Shown here: piece by piece, positions 26,475-35,808 of the stretch
Layout of the letters: each line of letters opens with the position of its first letter
Position numbering within the stretch: the stretch's first letter is position 1
NCBI GenBank assembly: GCA_030160035.1
Contig: BSNO01000003.1
Span: 558,001 to 622,000 of the forward strand
DNA: 64,000 nucleotides
Source: Rhizobium albus
GTDB lineage: Bacteria; Pseudomonadota; Alphaproteobacteria; Rhizobiales; Rhizobiaceae
Reading direction: 5' to 3'
Program-made: the position numbers and the translations under genes
Notes under the pieces: model-generated
What the model saw: only the letters and a program-made list of their open reading frames with translations
The model's database searches: none
What the model was told of the DNA's origin: nothing

Positions 26475-26843
26475 ACTCGACGGTAGAGCAACTGGTTGAA
26501 CTGACGTCAGAGGCCAAGTTGAGGTCGAAAGCCATTTTCGAGTTCAACCACTTTTCAAGCGGCAGCTAGCCGCCCGCGGCACCCAAAAACGGACTGTCCA
26601 AACTCGGCCCCGAATCCGCCAAAGAAATTATGGTGTGGCCCTGCCTCCTCGGACGCCTGCTAGAACCAAGAGGGTCGACCGCGACGAGGAGAGCGAACCG
26701 TGGGTCATAAGGCAGGGATTTTCGTTTTGCATGAGGACCTCTGTAAGTCGTTTGTCCTTCAAGGCACCAAAAAATGAATCGCCAGCTTCCAGCTTGGTCG
26801 ACACTGTCGCTCGACTGTCACAAAAGGCTGGCAAGCAGCGCTG
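26475..26843. other. Intergenic stretch without a supportable gene
   Basis: Between the flavoprotein and an iron-type ATPase on the same strand. An ATG at 26471 overlapping the flavoprotein stop opens a 32-codon frame (to 26569) with no recognisable product. A 69-codon frame at 26635-26844 has no homology I can name. It has lower GC than its neighbours and may mark an old junction. No terminator with a T-run was found. Confidence 0.45.
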
Positions 26844-27887
26844 ATGGTTCACATCAGTCTTGCCGGCATTACCCGCCGCTTCGGAGCCGAGCGCGCGCTC
26901 GACACGGTTAGCCTCGATCTGCCTGCCGGATCCTTCACTTCGTTGCTGGGGCCGTCGGGCTGCGGGAAGACGACGATGTTGCGACTGATTGCGGGTTTCG
27001 ACAAACCCGATGAGGGAACCATCAAATTCGACGGGCAGACTGTTGCCGATCGGGATCGTCATGTGCCGCCAGAACGGCGCGGCGTTGGCGTGGTATTTCA
27101 GTCCTACGCGCTCTGGCCGCATATGGACGTAGACTCAAACATTGCCTACCCGCTTGCGACCCGTGGCGTGTCGGGCGCCGAGAGCGCGCGGCGGGTTGCC
27201 GAAGTTCTGGAGACGGTGGGTCTTGCCGGCTTCGGGAAGAGGCGCGTCGAAGAACTGTCCGGTGGCCAGCGGCAGCGCGTGGCGCTCGCGCGCTGCGTGG
27301 TGGCAGAGGCGCGGATCATTCTCTTCGACGAACCCCTCGCAAATCTCGACATGCATCTCCGTGCCACCATGGTCGATGCCTTCCGCGATATTCACCGGCG
27401 CTTGGGCGCAACTATGGTCTATGTGACGCACGACCAGTCGGAGGCACTCGCCCTGTCCGATCGCATCGCAGTCATGAAAGACGGGCGCATCCTGCAATGC
27501 GCGGCCCCGACCGAGATCTATCGCGCCCCGATCGATGAAAGCGTGGCAGGCTTCGTTGGCCGCGGAGCCCGCCTCGATGCGACATGGCACTCGGGCGGTG
27601 AAGGCACGGCGGACGTCGAGATTGGCGGACACCGGTTCTTTGCGCGCTGCTCTGCTTCCGTCAGCGGTCCGAAGGTGCGCGTTCTGCTGCGCCCCGAGGC
27701 CCTGTCGCTCGCCGCAACGGGCATACCGGCGCGCGTCGTGTCGACAATCTATCGTGGGCCGGTTTTCGAAGTCTCTCTCGAGATCCCCGGTCAACGGGAG
27801 CTCGTCGTGGTCGATTGCGCCGAGCCGCCGGTGCCGGGTGCGAACGTTCAGATCGCTGTGTCGGATGCCTGGATCATTCCGCGCTGA
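26844..27887 (+). CDS. Ferric iron/spermidine-type ABC transporter ATP-binding protein
   Basis: 347-residue ATPase of the FbpC/PotA group: Walker A GPSGCGKTT, Q-loop VVFQSYALWPHM, signature [14 protein letters not shown], Walker B IILFDEPLANLDMH, switch His in VYVTHDQSEALALSD, then a C-terminal TOBE-like regulatory domain (about 240-345). It converges on a permease and a binding-protein gene of matching type, stopping 9 bp from the permease stop. There is no clear Shine-Dalgarno sequence. It is probably the motor of that transporter despite the opposite strand. Confidence 0.88.
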   Translation: MVHISLAGITRRFGAERALDTVSLDLPAGSFTSLLGPSGCGKTTMLRLIAGFDKPDEGTIKFDGQTVADRDRHVPPERRGVGVVFQSYALWPHMDVDSNIAYPLATRGVSGAESARRVAEVLETVGLAGFGKRRVEELSGGQRQRVALARCVVAEARIILFDEPLANLDMHLRATMVDAFRDIHRRLGATMVYVTHDQSEALALSDRIAVMKDGRILQCAAPTEIYRAPIDESVAGFVGRGARLDATWHSGGEGTADVEIGGHRFFARCSASVSGPKVRVLLRPEALSLAATGIPARVVSTIYRGPVFEVSLEIPGQRELVVVDCAEPPVPGANVQIAVSDAWIIPR

Positions 27888-27896
27888 GGTGAAGGC

Positions 27897-29645
27897 TCAA
27901 CGCCAGGGCAGAACGCCTTGCGGCAAACGGGTCGCCAGCCGGTCGAGCACGGCGAGCAAGGCAACGACAACGACGACCGTCGCGACGGCAATCGCGGCAG
28001 CCTGCGGTCCGAGCCCCGCTTCCTGAAGGCTGAACAGAACGACACCGAGCGTCTCATTGCGGCTCGACCACAGCAGCGCCGACACGGTGAGCTCGTTGAA
28101 GGCACTCATGAACACCAAAAGCGCAGCAGCCACGGCGGCCGGCGTGGCGAGCGGTGCCGTGATGGTCACCACCCGGCGCAGCGGCGAGGCCCCGCAGGTC
28201 GCCGCCGCCTCGTCGAACTCCAGCGGAATGCGCGTCACGGCATTGGCCACTGGCTTCATGGCGAGCGTCAGGAACCGCATGAGATAGGCGATGAGAATGA
28301 TCCAAGCCGTGGCGTAAAGACTGCCGATCAGTGGCAGCGGCCGCAGGAACAGCAGGATGCAGGCGATGGCAAGCACGATACCCGGCAGCGCATAGGGCAG
28401 CTCGGCGATGCCTTGCAGGATCCGGCGTGACGGCGTGCTGAACCGCTCCAGCACGATGGCGATCGGAATGGCGACTGCGGCCAGGATCAACGCCGCAGCA
28501 CCCGCCAGCATCGCCGAATTCTGGAACGCCCGGATCGTCGATGCCTGCCGCAGCAGGACCTCTTCGAAATTGGCAAAAGTCATGGTTTGTAGGGTCAGCG
28601 GAACGCCGAAGGCGGGCACCAAGGATGTGGTCAACAGCGCAAGGGCCGGCATCAGCAGCACGACTGTCAAAAGCAGCCATGCGAGGCCTGCAGCGGGATA
28701 GCGCCATTGCCCCAGGCTGATCCGTGCCGCTCGCCCCTGACCGTAACGGGTCGTGCGCCCGCGCATCGCGAAGGATTGCGCGAGGATCCCGAGAAGGGCG
28801 AGCACGCCGATGAGAACCGACAGGCTTGCCATCTGCGGCAGGACGCCGGGGCCGAAGCTGGACATCTGGCGGTAGATGAGCGTCGGCAGGGTCAGGTAGT
28901 TGACCGGCAGCCCGAGGAGCGCGGGAATCCCGAAATTGCCGATGCCAGACACGAAGGCGAGCGCGCCGGCTCCAGCGATCCACGGCCGCATCAGGGGAAG
29001 AACGATCGTGTAGAGCGCGCGCAACGGAGTTGCACCAGAGGCGCGTGCGGCTTCGATCAGGTCGCCCGGCAGCCCGACCAGGCCGGCGCGAAGCGTGATG
29101 AAGACGATCGGCGCGTGCTGGACGCCGAAGAGCAGGATGATGCCTTGTCGACCGAGGATGGGGTTCGGCGTTCCGGGTGCTGGCGCGATCCCCAGCATGT
29201 TGAGAAGCGTGCTGGACGGGCCGGTCATGTGCAGCCAGGAGAGCGCTGTCACCTGCGGCGCGATGATCAGCGGCAGAAGCAGTAGGAAGCCGAGTGAGCG
29301 CCGCGTCGGCATATCGGTCATCGCCACCGCAAAGGCGAAAGGCCCGCCGATCAGAAGCGCGATCACGGCGCCGAAGAAGGCCGTGTCGAGCGTGTTCCAC
29401 ATGGCGCGCAACGTGGAGGCGCGTGTCCACTGCTCACCGACGATCGAGAGATCGAAGACGAGCCCAGGCGCAACCGCGGCCAGAATGATCCGCGCGATCG
29501 GCAGGAGGCCGAGAACGAGGATGACGCTGATGACAAAGAGGGCCGCGATGCGCGGCCCAACCCTGTTGGCGATTGCCGCCCCCCGCAGGCGATGTGCGAG
29601 CGGGGCGGCGGCTTGGCCGGACAGGCTGTGTGAAAGTTCAGGCAT
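27897..29645 (-). CDS. Ferric iron-type ABC transporter permease (FbpB-like, fused double permease)
   Basis: 582-residue inner-membrane protein with two permease modules of about six helices each, the fused architecture of FbpB/AfuB/SfuB. EAA-like loops occur in both halves (EAARASGATPLRALYTIVLP and EFDEAAATCGASPLRRVVTI). It starts 17 bp after the binding-protein stop, in one transcript. Substrate could be Fe3+, 2-aminoethylphosphonate or a related ligand. Confidence 0.88.
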   Translation of the reverse strand: MPELSHSLSGQAAAPLAHRLRGAAIANRVGPRIAALFVISVILVLGLLPIARIILAAVAPGLVFDLSIVGEQWTRASTLRAMWNTLDTAFFGAVIALLIGGPFAFAVAMTDMPTRRSLGFLLLLPLIIAPQVTALSWLHMTGPSSTLLNMLGIAPAPGTPNPILGRQGIILLFGVQHAPIVFITLRAGLVGLPGDLIEAARASGATPLRALYTIVLPLMRPWIAGAGALAFVSGIGNFGIPALLGLPVNYLTLPTLIYRQMSSFGPGVLPQMASLSVLIGVLALLGILAQSFAMRGRTTRYGQGRAARISLGQWRYPAAGLAWLLLTVVLLMPALALLTTSLVPAFGVPLTLQTMTFANFEEVLLRQASTIRAFQNSAMLAGAAALILAAVAIPIAIVLERFSTPSRRILQGIAELPYALPGIVLAIACILLFLRPLPLIGSLYATAWIILIAYLMRFLTLAMKPVANAVTRIPLEFDEAAATCGASPLRRVVTITAPLATPAAVAAALLVFMSAFNELTVSALLWSSRNETLGVVLFSLQEAGLGPQAAAIAVATVVVVVALLAVLDRLATRLPQGVLPWR

Positions 29646-29662
29646 TTGCCCTCGGCAAAGTC

Positions 29663-30634
29663 CTACTGGCCCATCAGTTCGGAGAAGCGTTCCTTGTTCG
29701 CAGCGTCGTCGGCAAGAGCGGCAGCGGCGTCATAGGGAAGCACGTTGATGGTCGACCGATCCGGGTACCCTTCGGGCAAGCCTGCATCGGCGCGGGCAGG
29801 AATATAGCCTTGCTGGACTGCGAGCGACTGACCTTCTTCGGACAGCAGGAAGTTCACGAACGCCTTGGCAGCCTCAGGGTTCTGCGTGGTTGACAGAATG
29901 GCGACCGGCTCGGTGACGGCCGAGACGCCTTCGGTCGGGAACACGAACTCCACCGGCGCGCCTTTGGCTTTTTCGCGGATGGGCATGAAGTCGACGATCA
30001 TGCCGTAAAGCTTGTCGCCGCCCGAGACCGCCTGCAGAACGTCGCCATTGCCGCCCGATGCCTGCGCACCGTTTTCAGCCAGCGCACTGTAGAAATCCCA
30101 GCCATTGTCCAGGTTTCCGGTAAGCGTCACGGTATGGATCATCGCGGCGCCCGATGTCAGGGGGCTCGGCATCGCGATCATGTTTGCCGCTTCCGGCTTG
30201 GTGAGATCGAGCCAGCTCGTCGGAACCATCGGCGCGTTGGTGTTGTAGACGATGCCGGTGGTGATCAGCTTTGTCGGGAAATAGGTGCGGTCGGCGTCGA
30301 CGAGCGCTTCGTCGATCCCTTCGATCTCAGCTTCTGGGAAGGCGAGAAGCCGGCCATCGGCCTTGAGGCCTTCCATCGTGACGATGTCGGCGATCAGGAG
30401 CACGTCTGCCTGCGGCTGGCCGGCCTCGATCTCGGCCGACAGCTTCGCCATGATCCTCGGCGTGCCGTCGCGCACCCACTCGACGGTCACGTCCGGATAT
30501 TTTGCCATGAAGGCATCGGCGGTCTGCTGCGCATCCGTGTTCGGCTGGCTTGTGTAGAGAACGAGCGTGCCCTCGGCTGCGAGAGCGGACGATGATGCGG
30601 CGGCAAGCACCAGGGCGGCGAGAAGTGTGCGCAT
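29663..30634 (-). CDS. Ferric iron-type ABC transporter substrate-binding protein (FbpA/AfuA-like)
   Basis: 323-residue periplasmic protein with a Sec leader (MRTLLAALVLAAASSSALA|AEG). The mature start TLVLYTSQPNTDAQQTADAFMAKYP matches SBP_bac_6/8 iron and phosphonate binders. ATG 30634 is preferred to an in-frame codon at 30655 because GGAG is correctly spaced before it and the signal peptide then starts properly. Tyrosines that could coordinate Fe3+ are not assignable by eye, so iron is the family default and not proven. Confidence 0.85.
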   Translation of the reverse strand: MRTLLAALVLAAASSSALAAEGTLVLYTSQPNTDAQQTADAFMAKYPDVTVEWVRDGTPRIMAKLSAEIEAGQPQADVLLIADIVTMEGLKADGRLLAFPEAEIEGIDEALVDADRTYFPTKLITTGIVYNTNAPMVPTSWLDLTKPEAANMIAMPSPLTSGAAMIHTVTLTGNLDNGWDFYSALAENGAQASGGNGDVLQAVSGGDKLYGMIVDFMPIREKAKGAPVEFVFPTEGVSAVTEPVAILSTTQNPEAAKAFVNFLLSEEGQSLAVQQGYIPARADAGLPEGYPDRSTINVLPYDAAAALADDAANKERFSELMGQ

Positions 30635-30826
30635 GTTCAAAGCTCCGTTGTGCAAGGGGCACAGCCGGTAGCCCCGCCCCCTTCGACTGCGGCTCTTCTA
30701 GTGGCGCTCTATAACGGTTGCGTGACGCTGCGGCGCATGTCGCCCTGAAGAGCATGCGGGCAGCGGCGTGGGTGACGAACACGGCGTTTGCAGACGAGGA
30801 CGAATGCGTCTCGGCTTGCAGTTGCA

Positions 30827-30866
30827 CTGTCATCCAAGCGTCATTTCAGGTTCAACCCACTGTCAC
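30827..30866 (+). promoter_or_regulatory. Tandem Pho boxes upstream of ugpB
   Basis: Four 7-bp units at an exact 11-bp period: CTGTCAT (30827), GCGTCAT (30838), GGTTCAA (30849), CTGTCAC (30860), separated by 4-bp AT-containing spacers. The first and last match the PhoB half-site CTGTCAT/C. The array ends 65 bp before the ugpB start, with a TCTATC -10-like sequence near 30875-30880. It implies PhoB-dependent induction on phosphate starvation. Confidence 0.8.
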
Positions 30867-30931
30867 GCTTCGGCTCTATCGCTGCGCCTGCGTCGCCGTC
30901 TGTCTCGGCGCGCAGGGTCCAGGAGAGAACC

Positions 30932-32245
30932 ATGAAGAAAGCACTTCTGGCAGCGCTGCTGCTGTCGACCAGCCTGACGCAGGCAAACGCTGCCGAAATC
31001 CAGTGGTGGCACGCCATGGGTGGCGAATTGGGCGCGAAGCTCGAAGCCATCGTCGCTGATTACAATGAGAGCCAGGACGAGCACACGGTCGTGCCGACCT
31101 ACAAGGGCACGTACCCCGAGACGATGACGGCAGCCATCGCCGCGTTCCGCGCCAACGAGCAGCCGCATATCGTCCAGGTCTTCGAAGTCGGCACCGGCAC
31201 CATGATGGCCGCCGAAGGCGCAGTCTATCCGGTTTACGAAGTGATGGCGGACGCCGGCGAAGAATTCGATCCCGCCAACTTCCTGCCTTCGGTCGTCGGC
31301 TACTACACCGACACGGACGGCAACATGCTGTCGATGCCGTTCAACTCGTCGACGCCGATCGTCTACTACAACAAGGACGTTTTCGCAGAAGCCGGTCTCG
31401 ACCCCGAACAGCCGCCGCGCACCTGGGAAGAGCTGGAGCAGTTTTCCCAGCAGATCATCGAATCGGGTGCAGCCACCTGCGGCTTCACCTCCGGCTGGAT
31501 CTCCTGGATTCACCTCGAAAACCTGTCGGCCTGGCACAATCAGCCGATCGGCACGATGGAGAACGGCTTCGGCGGCCTCGGCACTGAACTGACCGTCAAT
31601 GGCGACGTCCAGACCCGACACTGGGAAAACCTGGCCCGCTGGCAGCAGGAAGGCATCTTCCAGTATGGTGGACCGGTCGGTGGTGACGATGCCCCGCCAA
31701 AGTTCTACGCCCAGGAATGCGCGATCTACATGAATTCGTCCGCCTCGCGCGCCGGTGTCGTCGAAAATGCGACCGACTTCGAAGTCGGCTACGGCATGCT
31801 GCCCTACTACGAGGATGTCGAAGGCGCTCCGCAGAACTCGATCATCGGCGGTGCGACGCTGTGGGTTCTCCAGGGCAAGGCAGAAGAAGACTATGCCGGC
31901 GTTGCCGACTTCTTCTCCTATCTGTCGTCGCAGGAAGTTCAGGCCAAGTGGCACCAGGAAACCGGTTACCTGCCGATCACGCAGGCTGCCTATGACCTCG
32001 GCCAGGAGCAGGGCTTCTACGCTGAAAATCCAGGTTCCGACGTCTCGATCGAGCAGATCACGCTCAACGAGCCGACCGAAAACTCCAAGGGCCTGCGCTT
32101 CGGCAACTACGTCCAGATCCGCACGGTCATCGACGAGGAATTCCAGGCACTCCTGGCCGGCAGCAAGACCGCTGAAGAAGCGCTCGACGCTGTCGTGGAG
32201 CGGGGCAACGAGCTGATCCGCGAATTCGAAGAGATCAACGGCTGA
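30932..32245 (+). CDS. ugpB: sn-Glycerol-3-phosphate ABC transporter substrate-binding protein UgpB
   Basis: 437-residue periplasmic protein. The Sec leader ends near residue 20 (QANA|AEI), and IQWWHAMGGELGAKLEAIVADYN is the classic UgpB start. Residues such as SSTPIVYYNKDVF and ENLSAWHNQP are family-typical. ATG 30932 follows AGGAGAG; an open frame back to 30788 crosses the Pho boxes and is not coding. It is first in ugpBAEC and imports glycerol-3-phosphate and glycerophosphodiesters as phosphate sources. Confidence 0.95.
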   Translation: MKKALLAALLLSTSLTQANAAEIQWWHAMGGELGAKLEAIVADYNESQDEHTVVPTYKGTYPETMTAAIAAFRANEQPHIVQVFEVGTGTMMAAEGAVYPVYEVMADAGEEFDPANFLPSVVGYYTDTDGNMLSMPFNSSTPIVYYNKDVFAEAGLDPEQPPRTWEELEQFSQQIIESGAATCGFTSGWISWIHLENLSAWHNQPIGTMENGFGGLGTELTVNGDVQTRHWENLARWQQEGIFQYGGPVGGDDAPPKFYAQECAIYMNSSASRAGVVENATDFEVGYGMLPYYEDVEGAPQNSIIGGATLWVLQGKAEEDYAGVADFFSYLSSQEVQAKWHQETGYLPITQAAYDLGQEQGFYAENPGSDVSIEQITLNEPTENSKGLRFGNYVQIRTVIDEEFQALLAGSKTAEEALDAVVERGNELIREFEEING

Positions 32246-32250
32246 ACTTT

Positions 32251-32269
32251 TTGAAGCCAACAGCTTCAA
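32251..32269 (+). terminator. Small hairpin after ugpB
   Basis: TTGAAGC-CAACA-GCTTCAA, a perfect 7-bp stem starting 5 bp after the ugpB stop, just before the stronger hairpin at 32280. Confidence 0.45.
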
Positions 32270-32279
32270 CCTGTCACCT

Positions 32280-32310
32280 GCAGGCGGGCCGATCTCATCG
32301 GTCCGCCTGC
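32280..32310 (+). terminator. Strong intercistronic hairpin between ugpB and ugpA
   Basis: A 14-bp stem with a single G-T pair and a CTC loop (left arm GCAGGCGGGCCGAT). No T-run follows, so it probably protects or attenuates, leaving more ugpB than ugpAEC message. Confidence 0.7.
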
Positions 32311-32352
32311 ACCGTTCCGAATGGGTTCCTGCCCGTCAATCCCGGTTGATCG

Positions 32353-33237
32353 ATGCAAAGCAAGCGGACTGTCTTTTCCAATCGGGCGCTGCCCTACATG
32401 CTGCTGGCGCCGCAGCTTGCCGTGACCGCGATCTTCTTTCTCTGGCCGGCAGCACAGGCGTTTCGCCAGTCGTTCCTGCGCGAAGATGCGTTCGGCTTCT
32501 CAACGCAGTTTGTCTGGTTCGACAATTACATGCGGCTCTTCCAGAGCGCGAGTTACCTCAACTCCATGGCCGTCACGGCTGTCTTCGCAACGAGCGTTGC
32601 CGTCCTGTCCATCGTCATTGCCCTTGCGCTGGCTGTCGCCGCCAACGGCATGATCCGCAGCCAGCAGACCTACAGCACCCTCATCATCTGGCCCTATGCC
32701 GTCGCACCGGCCGTTGCGGGCGTCATGTGGTGGTTCATGTTCAATCCCACGATCGGCATCCTGTCCTATCTGATGCGCCAGGCGGGCTATAACTGGAACC
32801 ACGGCCTTGATGGCACCGACGCGATGATCCTCGTCGTGATCGCGTCGAGCTGGAAGCAGATTTCCTACAACTTCCTGTTCTTTCTCGCCGGGCTGCACGC
32901 CATCCCGCGCTCGCTGACAGAGGCTGCGGCGATCGACGGCGCGGGCCCGATCAAGCGTTTCTTCACCATCACGCTGCCGCTCTTGTCGCCGACGACGTTC
33001 TTCCTCGTCGTGGTCAACGTCGTCTACGCCATGTTCGACACGTTCGCGGTGATCCACGCGACCACAGAAGGCGGTCCCAACCAGGCGACGAACATCCTCG
33101 TCTACAAGGTCTTCGACGATGGCTTCATCGGCTTGAACCTAGGCTCGTCGGCGGCGCAGTCGGTCATCCTCATGGCGATCGTGACGGTCTTCACCTTCAT
33201 CCAGTTCCGCTACATCGAACGGCGCGTGGAGTACTGA
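32353..33237 (+). CDS. ugpA: sn-Glycerol-3-phosphate ABC transporter permease UgpA
   Basis: 294-residue MalF-type permease with six hydrophobic segments. The EAA loop is [22 protein letters not shown]. It starts 107 bp after ugpB and ends 3 bp before ugpE. Confidence 0.94.
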   Translation: MQSKRTVFSNRALPYMLLAPQLAVTAIFFLWPAAQAFRQSFLREDAFGFSTQFVWFDNYMRLFQSASYLNSMAVTAVFATSVAVLSIVIALALAVAANGMIRSQQTYSTLIIWPYAVAPAVAGVMWWFMFNPTIGILSYLMRQAGYNWNHGLDGTDAMILVVIASSWKQISYNFLFFLAGLHAIPRSLTEAAAIDGAGPIKRFFTITLPLLSPTTFFLVVVNVVYAMFDTFAVIHATTEGGPNQATNILVYKVFDDGFIGLNLGSSAAQSVILMAIVTVFTFIQFRYIERRVEY

Positions 33238-33240
33238 CCG

Positions 33241-34089
33241 ATGATCGAGAACCGGCCGCTCCTGAAGCTTACCGCGCACCTCGTCCTGATTGCCGGCGTC
33301 GCGCTCGTCGCGTTTCCCGTCTACCTCGCAATCATCGCCTCCACCCATGGGCCGACCGATTTCATGTCTGGCGTCATCCCGTTGCTGCCGGGACCGCATG
33401 CCGTGGAGAACTACCGGCAGGTGCTCGCGTCGGGCGTCTCGACCTCCGGAATTCCGCCGATCAGCCTGATGATGACGAACTCGCTGATCATGGCGTTGAC
33501 GATCGCCATCGGAAAGATCGTCATCTCGCTGCTTTCCGCCTTCGCGATCGTCTATTTCCGCTTCCCGTTTCGCGCACTCGCGTTCTGGGCGATCTTCGTC
33601 ACGCTGATGCTGCCGGTCGAAGTGCGGATCGTGCCGACATTCCAGGTGGTCGCCAATCTGGGGATGCTCAATTCCTACGCGGGCCTGTCGATCCCGCTGA
33701 TCGCGTCCGCGACGGCGACGTTCCTGTTCCGGCAGTTCTTTCTGACTGTGCCGGACGAATTGATGGAAGCCGCACGCGTCGATGGCGCAGGTCCCATGAA
33801 GTTCTTCTTCGACATCCTGCTTCCGCTGTCGCGCACCAACATCGCCGCGCTTTTCGTGATCCTCTTCATCTATGGCTGGAACCAGTATCTCTGGCCGCTG
33901 CTGATCACGACGAGCTCGGATTATTACACCGTCGTCATGGGCATCAAACGTATGGCCGACGTGGCCGACAGCTACCCGCAATGGAACACGGTGATGGCCA
34001 CCGTCGTGCTCGCCATGCTGCCGCCGGTGCTGGTCGTCATCTGCATGCAGAGGCTCTTCGTGAAGGGCCTTGTCGAGACGGAGAAATAG
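33241..34089 (+). CDS. ugpE: sn-Glycerol-3-phosphate ABC transporter permease UgpE
   Basis: 282-residue MalG-type permease. The EAA loop is [22 protein letters not shown], and the C-terminal [13 protein letters not shown] is characteristic of UgpE. It forms the channel with UgpA. Confidence 0.94.
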   Translation: MIENRPLLKLTAHLVLIAGVALVAFPVYLAIIASTHGPTDFMSGVIPLLPGPHAVENYRQVLASGVSTSGIPPISLMMTNSLIMALTIAIGKIVISLLSAFAIVYFRFPFRALAFWAIFVTLMLPVEVRIVPTFQVVANLGMLNSYAGLSIPLIASATATFLFRQFFLTVPDELMEAARVDGAGPMKFFFDILLPLSRTNIAALFVILFIYGWNQYLWPLLITTSSDYYTVVMGIKRMADVADSYPQWNTVMATVVLAMLPPVLVVICMQRLFVKGLVETEK

Positions 34090-34091
34090 TC

Positions 34092-35150
34092 ATGTCGGCG
34101 ATTGAACTCAAAAACCTGCGCAAGGTGTATCCCGGTGGCGCGGAAGCTGTATCCGGCATCGACCTCGCGATCGAAACCGGCGAGATGGTCGTTCTGGTCG
34201 GTCCGTCGGGATGCGGAAAGTCGACCCTGCTGCGCATGATCGCGGGTCTCGAGACAATCACGGACGGCACCGTCTCGATCGCCGGCCGCGTGGTCAACGA
34301 CAAGGAACCCGCAGAGCGCGACATCGCCATGGTGTTCCAGAACTACGCGCTTTACCCGCACATGACGGTGCGCGCGAACATGGCCTACGGGTTGAAGAAC
34401 CGCGGCACGCCTAAGGCGGAGATAGAGCGGCGCGTCGCCGAGGCTTCCCGCATCCTGCAGATCGGCGACTATCTCGATCGCAAGCCTCGTCAGCTCTCCG
34501 GCGGGCAGCGCCAGCGCGTGGCTATGGGACGCGCCATCGTGCGCGAACCTGCGGCGTTCCTCTTCGACGAGCCGCTGTCGAACCTCGATGCCAAGCTGCG
34601 CGTGGAGATGCGCGGCGAGATCAAGCTGTTGCAGAGACGGCTTGCGACGACCTCCGTCTACGTCACACACGACCAGCTCGAGGCGATGACGCTCGCGGAT
34701 CGTCTCGTCGTGCTGAACAAGGGCCGGATCGAGCAGATCGGGACCCCGCTCGAAATCTACCGCCATCCGCAATCCACCTTCGTGGCAAGCTTCATCGGAT
34801 CACCGGCGATGAACCTGATTTCGGCCACCCGCGACGGCGACGGCCTGCGCCTGTCCGACGCCACGCTTCCGCTGGCCGGTCGTTCGCTGCCCCAAGGTCC
34901 TTTGACCATCGGAATGAGAGCGGAAGACATAACCCTCGCGCGCCGCACCGGCGAGCCGCAGGGGCTTCCGGTCCGGATCGCCTATGTCGAGGAATTGGGC
35001 GCAAGCCGCCTGGTGCATGGACATCTCGGCAGCGAGCGCATCGTGGTCTCGGCGCCGATCGATGGCGAACTGGACGACACGATGGATGCCCGCATCGATC
35101 CGGCTTTGCTGCATGTCTTTGCGGCAGACACCGGTAGGCGGCTTCAGTAG
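34092..35150 (+). CDS. ugpC: sn-Glycerol-3-phosphate ABC transporter ATP-binding protein UgpC
   Basis: 352-residue MalK-type ATPase: Walker [11 protein letters not shown]-loop [12 protein letters not shown], signature [15 protein letters not shown], Walker [13 protein letters not shown], switch His [15 protein letters not shown], and a C-terminal TOBE regulatory domain from about residue 235. ATG 34092 starts 2 bp after the ugpE stop. No ugpQ phosphodiesterase gene follows. Confidence 0.94.
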   Translation: MSAIELKNLRKVYPGGAEAVSGIDLAIETGEMVVLVGPSGCGKSTLLRMIAGLETITDGTVSIAGRVVNDKEPAERDIAMVFQNYALYPHMTVRANMAYGLKNRGTPKAEIERRVAEASRILQIGDYLDRKPRQLSGGQRQRVAMGRAIVREPAAFLFDEPLSNLDAKLRVEMRGEIKLLQRRLATTSVYVTHDQLEAMTLADRLVVLNKGRIEQIGTPLEIYRHPQSTFVASFIGSPAMNLISATRDGDGLRLSDATLPLAGRSLPQGPLTIGMRAEDITLARRTGEPQGLPVRIAYVEELGASRLVHGHLGSERIVVSAPIDGELDDTMDARIDPALLHVFAADTGRRLQ

Positions 35151-35808
35151 GTCACAGGGGTGGAAAAGCGATCAACCGAAAGAGCCTGTCTGGCACAGAC
35201 GTCCGGATCGCGACGATGCCCAAGCTGAATTCATAACGACAGCTCGCAGGCATTTTCCAATGACGCGGTTAGACGGAAGCTGATGGACGTGTTGAGGGTT
35301 GGACTTGCCGAATTGATCGACCGCAGCCGTTTCGATCAGAAATGCCATCGGCGCACTCTTCACGACAGAGCTCTTCCAACTCTTCTCGATAATGCCGATG
35401 TGATCGGGTTCGATCGATAATCCTATATTCCATGACAGCTGCTCGATTTCGATACCCGCAATCGGACAGACTGCTCACGGCCGAAGGGCGTCGGCAGGAA
35501 ATTATTGCCCGAATGCGATAGTCGGGCTGTTGCCATGGCCACTTTGGCGTGGATGCCTGCCCAACCGCTTCTGAGCAGTCAAATCGGGAAAGTGGACGTT
35601 CCGGGGGGCGCTGCGCTGCAACGGCAACGCCCCCATTCCCAGCCATCGAACCAAGCTTGTACTTCGCCTGAAAGCGGACGTTCTTCCAACTTCTGCGGAA
35701 CGTTGCGATTATGCAAGATCCATGAAGATAGACCTGTCTGTCGTGAGGGTCAAAGGCAACAGCAGCCACGCACGAAGACGTTGCTGAACTATCGCCAGCG
35801 CTGGGCCT
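35151..35808. other. Intergenic stretch without a supportable gene
   Basis: Between ugpC and the haem receptor gene (convergent). A 166-codon frame on the minus strand (35269-35769) has a low-complexity, arginine-rich translation with no domain I recognise and no ribosome site. The sequence looks like degenerate or non-coding DNA. It may contain decayed mobile-element material, but I cannot name a family. Confidence 0.4.

Noticed and set aside
30863-32269. 468-codon minus-strand frame over ugpB
   Set aside because: Antisense to a convincing UgpB with signal peptide and Pho boxes.
35269-35769. 166-codon minus-strand protein
   Set aside because: Composition is arginine-rich and low in structure, no ribosome site, no family; kept as intergenic.
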